Shown piece by piece: positions 6,387 through 9,807 of a DNA stretch of 9,807 nucleotides. The stretch is taken from assembly GCA_049509915.1 (NCBI GenBank), contig JBEKZL010000274.1, forward strand, positions 1 to 9,807. The letters are read 5' to 3'. The notes below the pieces were generated by a model. That model had not been told where the DNA came from and searched no databases. It worked only from the letters and a program-made list of their open reading frames with translations. Origin of the DNA: JBEKYD01 sp049509915. GTDB taxonomy: Bacteria; Acidobacteriota; Terriglobia; Bryobacterales; Bryobacteraceae. The first letter of the stretch is position 1. Each line of letters starts with the position of its first letter. Position numbers and translations under genes: made by a program.

Positions 6387-6811
6387 CAGTGCTCCTTTCG
6401 GAAGAGCACCACGCCGTTGCCGAAGTTGCGTTCCAGGCGCAGCCCATAGCTTTGCCCGAGAGCGGCGAATTCGGCCGGACGGGTGAAGTTGCCGACCACC
6501 CGGTCGTGCGTGGCGCCTTTCTCGATGAGGCGCGGCGCCAGCACATATTGCGCGCCGAGGGTCATAGCCAGGCCTGTCGTGCTCGCTGGCGAGGCGTCCG
6601 TCAAGTAACCCAGTGTGGCGTCTTCGGGTACCCTGGATAACAATGGCTCGAACCTGACAAACTGCTGGCTAATCATGTATGGGTCGCTATTTTGCCGCTG
6701 GTAAGCGGTTTCGAAGCCGTAAGACTCGAACGATCCCCATAGGCACAACAGCGACACAAACGCCACACTCGCACTCACCGCAAACGGATGCTGTCTCGAA
6801 GCCCCTTTCAT
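6386..6811 (-). CDS. Small membrane-anchored protein paired with the GT-C-like protein
   Basis: The 141-residue product has one N-terminal hydrophobic segment (about residues 8-26, F-A-V-S-A-S-V-A-F-V-S-L-L-C-L-W) after a basic start (M-K-G-A-S-R), so it is an exported or inner-membrane-anchored protein. The rest is soluble, with G-Y-L-T-D, Q-Y-V-L-A-P-R-L-I and a final G-N-G-V-V-L-F-R. I do not recognise a named family; this kind of soluble domain also appears as the tail of large membrane glycosyltransferase-like proteins, which fits its position directly ahead of and overlapping one. ATG 6811 is preferred because it precedes the basic, then hydrophobic, segment. ATG 6826, five codons earlier, lies inside a perfect TATAAT box and is less likely. 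No Shine-Dalgarno sequence precedes either. Confidence 0.65.
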   Translation of the reverse strand: MKGASRQHPFAVSASVAFVSLLCLWGSFESYGFETAYQRQNSDPYMISQQFVRFEPLLSRVPEDATLGYLTDASPASTTGLAMTLGAQYVLAPRLIEKGATHDRVVGNFTRPAEFAALGQSYGLRLERNFGNGVVLFRKEH

Positions 6812-6824
6812 GAATCGAGTGCTC

Positions 6825-6830
6825 ATTATA
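6825..6830 (-). promoter_or_regulatory. -10 box of the membrane-protein pair
   Basis: A perfect TATAAT on the minus strand. With a normal distance to the start site, transcription would begin near 6818, leaving only about 7 bases before ATG 6811, a nearly leaderless mRNA. The -35 region (TCGAAC, 6848-6853, 17-base spacer) matches at three of six positions. Confidence 0.45.
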
Positions 6831-6895
6831 TCGCGGGTCGGACTTAGGTTCGAAAGCTCTCGGTTCCATCGATTGGCGGCGGAGCTACACTTGCA

Positions 6896-6903
6896 AAGGG
6901 AGG
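6896..6903 (+). promoter_or_regulatory. Strong ribosome binding site of the PLP-enzyme gene
   Basis: AAGGGAGG lies 5 bases before ATG 6909, a near-ideal Shine-Dalgarno sequence. It fixes that ATG as the start of the frameshifted gene. Confidence 0.8.
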
Positions 6904-6908
6904 ATTTC

Positions 6909-8158
6909 ATGTCCGACCACGACCCGCAGCATCCCACTATACGGCCGCGCACGGCGGTACTCACGCGCGGTTTCGATCCCAGCCTTTCTCTCGGTCCGGC
7001 CCGCCCGGCCGTCTTCCGCAGCTCGACTTACGTATTCGCCAGTCCGGAAGCGGCCGAACAGGCATTCGCCATCCACCACCGGCAAATCAAACAGCCGCGG
7101 GCGAGCGCGCCGACCTGATCTATTCGCGTTTCTCCCATCCCAATGCCGAGATCCTGGAGGATCACGTGGTGCCGCTCGAGGCGGGAGCGCGCCACGCCGC
7201 GGTGTTCAATTCCGGCATGGCGGCGATTATGACAGCCTTCTTCGCCTGCGCCCGCCCACATGCCTCGATCGTCTATACCACGCCGTTGTACGGCGGCACG
7301 ACCGGGTTGATCCACCAGTTTCTGGAGCCGTTCGGGTTGCGCGGCATTCCGGTGGCTGCCGGCGATACGGCTGGCATCGATGCCGCCATCGCCGCGGCCG
7401 CCGATTGCTCCATCGTCTTTATCGAGACGCCCGCCAATCCCACCCTCCTCATGACGGATATCGAGCGGGCCGCTATAGCCGCTGTGCGCCATCCCAATCA
7501 CCCCGTGGTGATGGTCGACAACACCTTCCTCGGTCCCACGTTTCAGCATCCGCTGGAGCTGGGCGCGGACCTGGCGCTCTATTCCGTAACCAAGTACCTG
7601 GCCGGCTTCAGCGACATGTTGGGCGGGGTTGCCATCGGCGCCTCCGAGGAGCTGATCCGGAAGATCCGCTCGCGGCGCAGCATGTTCGGCAACATCCTGC
7701 AGCCGGACGAATGCTGGATGCTGGATAGCCGGCTGCCGACGGTGTCGCTGCGCATGAATCGGCAGAGCAAGAACGCGCAACGGCTGGCGGAAGCTCTGGC
7801 CGGCAACAAACATCTCGAGCGCGTGATTTATCCCACCCTGTTCGAAGATCCGGAACAGCGGCGCATTTTCGAAAAGCAGTGCGCCTTTCCGGGCGGCATT
7901 TTCTCCATCGAATTCCGCGGCGGCAAGCAGGCCGCGTTCGAGTTTCTGCGCCATTTGCGCCTGGCCAGGAGCGCGGTGTCGCCGGGCGGAGTGGAATCGC
8001 TCACCTACCATCCGAAATCCACCACCCATTCGGGCATGAGTGCGGCGGAGCTGGAAGCTTCGGGAGTTACCGACGGGTTGGTGCGCATTTCTGCCGGCAT
8101 CGAAGACTGGCGCGACCTGCTGGCGGATTTCGAACAGGCGCTGAAAGCCTTGGGGTAG
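6909..8158 (+). pseudogene. Cys/Met metabolism PLP-dependent enzyme, interrupted by a frameshift
   Basis: This is a cystathionine gamma-synthase/methionine gamma-lyase family gene split into two frames. The first frame (from ATG 6909) gives the family N-terminus (R-P-A-V-F-R-S-S-T-Y-V-F) but hits TGA at 7116-7118. The -1 frame, from about 7094, resumes with E-R-A-D-L-I-Y-S-R-F-S-H-P-N. Restoring one base between about 7071 and 7102 gives 416 residues, the usual family length. Present are the Y-S-R-F PLP-phosphate loop, Y-T-T-P-L-Y-G-G-T-T, E-T-P-A-N-P-T, V-D-N-T-F, and the Schiff-base lysine in S-V-T-K-Y (codon 7592-7594). Members make or cleave cystathionine, homocysteine or methionine; which reaction applies here cannot be told. 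Apart from the shift nothing is damaged, so a sequencing error or very recent mutation is likely. An internal GTG at 7166 with GGAGG ahead could start a 330-residue piece, but it would lack the Y-S-R-F loop. Confidence 0.85.
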
Positions 8159-8161
8159 ATC

Positions 8162-8383
8162 GTCTGTCCCACCGGTCAGCGGAGCCGGAACCAAAGTCCC
8201 CGACTGTCTCTGGGTCCCAGCCAGGGCGATTTTCGTGCCGCGGGCCTCCGGCCTGCAGCGTCGGCTGTCGAGCCGACGTTCTGCGCGGGGAACCCTTCCC
8301 CAGGCCGGCGCGCCTTCTTCGTAGTGCCGGCGATCTCCGTCGCCGGTGTTCTTTGGTTGCCCTCCGCCCCCCGTGGGACAGAC
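8162..8383. repeat. Structured repeat-like element bounded by an 11-base inverted repeat
   Basis: GTCTGTCCCAC (8162-8172) is matched perfectly by GTGGGACAGAC (8373-8383); the stem continues past one C-C mismatch with GG (8174-8175) and CC (8370-8371). It begins four bases after the PLP gene's stop codon. No coding frame is credible inside. The form resembles a non-autonomous repeat (REP/BIME or MITE type) or a folded RNA, but copy number in the genome cannot be seen from here. Confidence 0.5.
8240..8347. repeat. Array of four consecutive short hairpins
   Basis: Four stem-loops lie in a row: GCGGGCC-TCC-GGCCTGC (8240-8256, one G-U pair), CGTCGGCT-GTCG-AGCCGACG (8259-8278), GGGGAA-CCC-TTCCCC (8287-8301), and GCCGGCGA with TCGCCGGT around a 6-base loop (8326-8347, one G-U pair). 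A GGCGCGCC palindrome lies between the last two (8307-8314). Such hairpin mosaics are typical of bacterial REP/BIME intergenic repeats. None is followed by a T-tract, so they are not classical terminators. Confidence 0.65.
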
Positions 8384-8415
8384 CAGGACAGACCATCGTT
8401 TTTTGTGGTCTGCCC
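8376..8415. repeat. Tandem 10-base repeat and hairpin with a T-rich loop
   Basis: GGACAGACCA occurs twice back to back (8376-8385, 8386-8395). The second copy pairs with TGGTCTGCCC (8406-8415) at nine of ten positions; the core CAGACCA/TGGTCTG is perfect, with a 10-base loop containing six T. The first copy also carries most of the right arm of the 11-base inverted repeat, so the two structures would compete. Confidence 0.6.
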
Positions 8416-9016
8416 TACACCCGGCACTCAACCATCGCCATTTTCGCAGCAATTCGTAGCGCCACCATCCGCCATCCGCCCCACGAGATATACGCCCCCC
8501 GCCGAACCCGCCCATTACTTGCGCATGACAGCCCTCCATGACGCTGCGTAACCCACGACGTCTTTCGAGCCCGCCAGGGCGCCAGAAAGTAGCCCACGGC
8601 GCAAGCCGTGGGGACAAACCGGACCCTCACCCGCCCAGCCCCGCCAGGGCCGTAAGAGACCGCCGCCAACCCATAACGAGGCCCACCAGATCCATCCCGA
8701 CCTGTCAGTGATCGGGGACCGACCCGGGAAGCAATCTCCCAGATCGCCGCTTGAACTGAGCCGCTTGCGCGGCGGACGCTGCGCGTGGGAAAGCGCGGAA
8801 GCCGCACGTCTCCGGTGCGCTGTCGTTGCTTGGGCCCGCAACAGGGTGTAGCATCAACTCGGTGCCTCCCACAGCGGCAACTCGGGACTCTGGCCTACCT
8901 GCAGAAAGCCAGTACGAAAGTACCAAAACACCATTCAAAATCCATATACTGCCGCGTCCGCCGCAAGCGCAAGCGGCTCCCTTCAACCGGGCGTACTTCA
9001 GCAAAGTGTGGCTTAC
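8416..9016. other. Intergenic region with scattered repeats, no gene
   Basis: About 600 bases in which I find no credible gene: open frames exist on both strands because of high GC, but they lack start signals and have the Arg/Gly/Pro-rich composition of antisense or repeat translations. It contains a direct repeat CCCGCCAGGGC (8570-8580 and 8640-8650) flanking the GCAA-loop hairpin, a smaller hairpin GCCGC-TTGC-GCGGC (8760-8773), and an AT-richer stretch around 8915-8950. Confidence 0.5.
8593..8612. repeat. REP-like hairpin with a GCAA tetraloop
   Basis: CCCACGGC-GCAA-GCCGTGGG is a perfect 8-base stem closed by GCAA, a GNRA-type tetraloop when transcribed. It sits between two copies of CCCGCCAGGGC. 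This is the sort of palindrome found many times in genomes of GC-rich soil bacteria; that it is dispersed here is an inference. Confidence 0.6.
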
Positions 9017-9074
9017 GGGGGCAGTCCTTGATTTTGTGTTTTTCTTACGGCTGCGTATGCCATAAGATAAGGGC

Positions 9075-9491
9075 ATGGCCGATTCCGCTCCTCCTGAGGT
9101 TCCGCCCCAAGTCCGCCAACTCGCCTCCGCATTAGCTGATGCCCAGCCCATGCGCCGTGGCTCCCTTTCCGAACGTACGATCAAATGCGGCAAGCCGGAG
9201 TGCGTTTGTGCCCGAGATCCCAAGGCCCGCCATGGTCCTTACTACAGCCTCACCCACGCCGTCGGCGGCAAGACGCACTCGCGCTTTCTCACTGCCGAAC
9301 AAGCGGACTTGGTGCGGCAGCAGATCGGTGCGGGCCGGGAGTTTCGCGGCCGTGTGGATGCGTTGTGGGATGCGTGTGAAGAATGGGCGGACGGTCAATT
9401 GGCGAATCTCCCCTCCTCCGGAGAGGCTAAAAAAGGGGGCTCCAAACGGATCTCCCAGATGAAATCGCCCAGGAAATCGAAACCTTCTTAG
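9075..9491 (+). CDS. IS-associated accessory protein, DUF6788-like
   Basis: The 138-residue product carries a compact conserved core: M-R-R-G-S-L-S-E-R-T-I-K-C-G-K-P-E-C-V-C (26-45), then R-H-G-P-Y-Y-S-L-T (52-60), V-G-G-K-T-H-S-R-F-L (63-72) and an acidic helix E-E-W-A-D-G-Q-L (102-109). C38, C43, C45 and H53 could bind zinc. I recognise this as the small ORF found immediately upstream of ISKra4-type transposases; its biochemical role is not known to me. ATG 9075 has AAGGG only one base upstream, a poor spacing. The last ~18 residues (after A-K-K) are basic and probably run past the point where the frame would shift into the transposase. The ORF itself has no disruption, although its partner is dead. 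Confidence 0.7.
   Translation: MADSAPPEVPPQVRQLASALADAQPMRRGSLSERTIKCGKPECVCARDPKARHGPYYSLTHAVGGKTHSRFLTAEQADLVRQQIGAGREFRGRVDALWDACEEWADGQLANLPSSGEAKKGGSKRISQMKSPRKSKPS
9429..9435 (+). promoter_or_regulatory. Possible -1 frameshift site (AAAAAAG) between the IS ORFs
   Basis: Six A followed by G lies at the point where the accessory ORF and the transposase frame overlap. In frame it reads AAA AAA GGG. The second AAA-bound tRNA can re-pair fully one base back; the first would meet TAA, so this is not the ideal A-AAA-AAG phasing. Slippage of the ribosome or of RNA polymerase on the A-run would fuse the two products. Confidence 0.35.
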
Positions 9492-9690
9492 GCCGTCAGG
9501 CCGTTGCCGACCTGGATTTTGAAGCACTTGAGATGGCCGCGGGACGGCAGGCTTTGCGGCTGGCCGCGCATGCCCTCGAATAACGGCTGAATGCCGACAC
9601 CTCGGATCATGCCGGCCGGAGCTACCCTGCTCCTGTGGAGAGTTGGCCCAGTATCATGGTCGCCACGAGGAGACCTTTGAAAATGCGGCT
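9431..9690 (+). pseudogene. ISKra4-family transposase, N-terminal remnant
   Basis: In the -1 frame relative to the accessory ORF the sequence reads L-P-D-E-I-A-Q-E-I-E-T-F-L-G, then D-L-D-F-E-A-L-E, R-Q-A-L-R-L-A-A-H-A-L-E, a TAA stop (9581-9583, where family members have Gln), R-L-N-A-D-T-S-D-H-A-G, and after a further -1 shift near 9611-9622, P-C-S-C-G-E-L-A-Q-Y-H-G-R-H-E-E-T-F-E-N. This order matches the N-terminal region of ISKra4-type transposases, including the C-x-C zinc-type motif. Similarity ends near 9690; the catalytic domain is absent. The gene therefore has a nonsense change, a frameshift and a large 3' loss. Confidence 0.65.
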
Positions 9691-9807
9691 CTGAGCAGGA
9701 ATCTGTAAGACCCCCCAGTTTTATTGGATTTTCGAGGTTTTAGGCCGTCGGGCGGATTAAGTTCCACAGCCCTGGAAGTGAGTGGTCGCCAATGTTCACG
9801 GACCTTT
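9691..9807. other. Right-hand tail, unassigned
   Basis: Sequence changes character after the transposase remnant: a run of six C (9711-9716) followed by T-rich sequence. A minus-strand frame is open from the window edge, but it shows no recognisable motif. It could be the end of a second mobile element that cut the transposase, or host flank. Confidence 0.3.

Larger units (their letters stand above)
9075..9690 (+). mobile_element. Decayed ISKra4-like insertion sequence (boundaries uncertain)
   Basis: The pair of an intact DUF6788-type ORF and, in the -1 frame, a transposase N-terminus of ISKra4 type marks an insertion sequence relic. Only about the first 85 residues' worth of transposase remain, with a stop and a frameshift, so it is inactive. 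True ends cannot be fixed: GGGGGCAGTC (9017-9026) upstream and the complement of a C-run (9711-9716, reading GGGGGGTCTTAC on the minus strand) are weakly similar and might be the terminal repeats of a deletion derivative. Confidence 0.6.

Noticed and set aside
5800..6640. Long plus-strand frames opposite the membrane-protein gene
   Set aside because: The minus strand gives coherent transmembrane segments and a coupled neighbour; the plus-strand products are Arg/Pro/Ser-rich and lack signals.
7080..7105. Programmed -1 frameshifting as the explanation for the broken PLP gene
   Set aside because: The local codons (CAA ATC AAA CAG) do not form a slippery heptamer and PLP enzymes of this family are not known for recoding.
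7156..7168. GGAGG plus GTG 7166 as a true start of a shorter PLP enzyme
   Set aside because: The GGAGG is part of the conserved I-L-E-D coding sequence, and the product would lack the Y-S-R-F cofactor loop; the ATG at 6909 has a far better start signal.
7028..8617. 529-codon open frame on the minus strand
   Set aside because: It lies opposite the PLP-enzyme gene, whose family motifs are unmistakable. Its translation is Arg/Gly/His-rich with no recognisable domain, as expected of an antisense frame in GC-rich DNA.
8415..9223. Overlapping minus-strand open frames in the region before the IS relic
   Set aside because: No start signals, Arg/Gly/Pro-rich composition, and they run through hairpin repeats; likely chance frames over repeat sequence.

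Overview
The window is GC-rich bacterial chromosome with tightly packed, often overlapping genes. Gene content and sequence style resemble Acidobacteriota of the Solibacter/Bryobacter type; this is an inference from the small Cys-containing exported protein, the large polytopic protein genes and the hairpin-rich intergenic repeats, not a computed classification. No rRNA, tRNA or CRISPR array was seen.

Layout. 1-237 (-): 5' part of a small exported protein gene that runs off the window. 317-1634 (-): a two-gene unit, comF-like phosphoribosyltransferase followed by an HNH endonuclease that overlaps it by 11 bases. 1635-1838: divergent promoter region, including a possible 11-codon leader ORF. 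1839-4498 (+): cysD-cysN, the two subunits of ATP sulfurylase, joined by a TAATG overlap. 4499-4994: no intact gene; it holds a decayed gene fragment (-) and a perfect palindrome next to a TTGACA box. 4995-6811 (-): two overlapping genes, a small membrane-anchored protein and a 463-residue polytopic membrane protein. 6909-8158 (+): a Cys/Met-metabolism PLP enzyme gene broken by a one-base frameshift. 8159-9074: about 900 bases without a gene, rich in hairpins and repeats. 9075 to about 9690 (+): remains of an ISKra4-like insertion sequence, with an intact DUF6788-type accessory ORF and a ruined transposase ORF. The last ~115 bases are unassigned.

How the genes fit together. CysD and CysN activate sulfate to adenosine-5'-phosphosulfate (APS), the entry step of assimilatory sulfate reduction. 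The PLP enzyme belongs to the family that makes or breaks homocysteine, cystathionine or methionine, so sulfur metabolism is the one theme shared by two loci here, although they are not one operon. The most interesting observation is the CysN C-terminus: after the GTPase it carries about 115 residues that look like a shrunken APS-kinase (CysC) domain without its P-loop, yet still in frame. The other notable item is the 222-base region bounded by an 11-base inverted repeat and holding four consecutive hairpins just after the PLP gene.

All family assignments come from reading the translations by eye; no database or structure search was possible.
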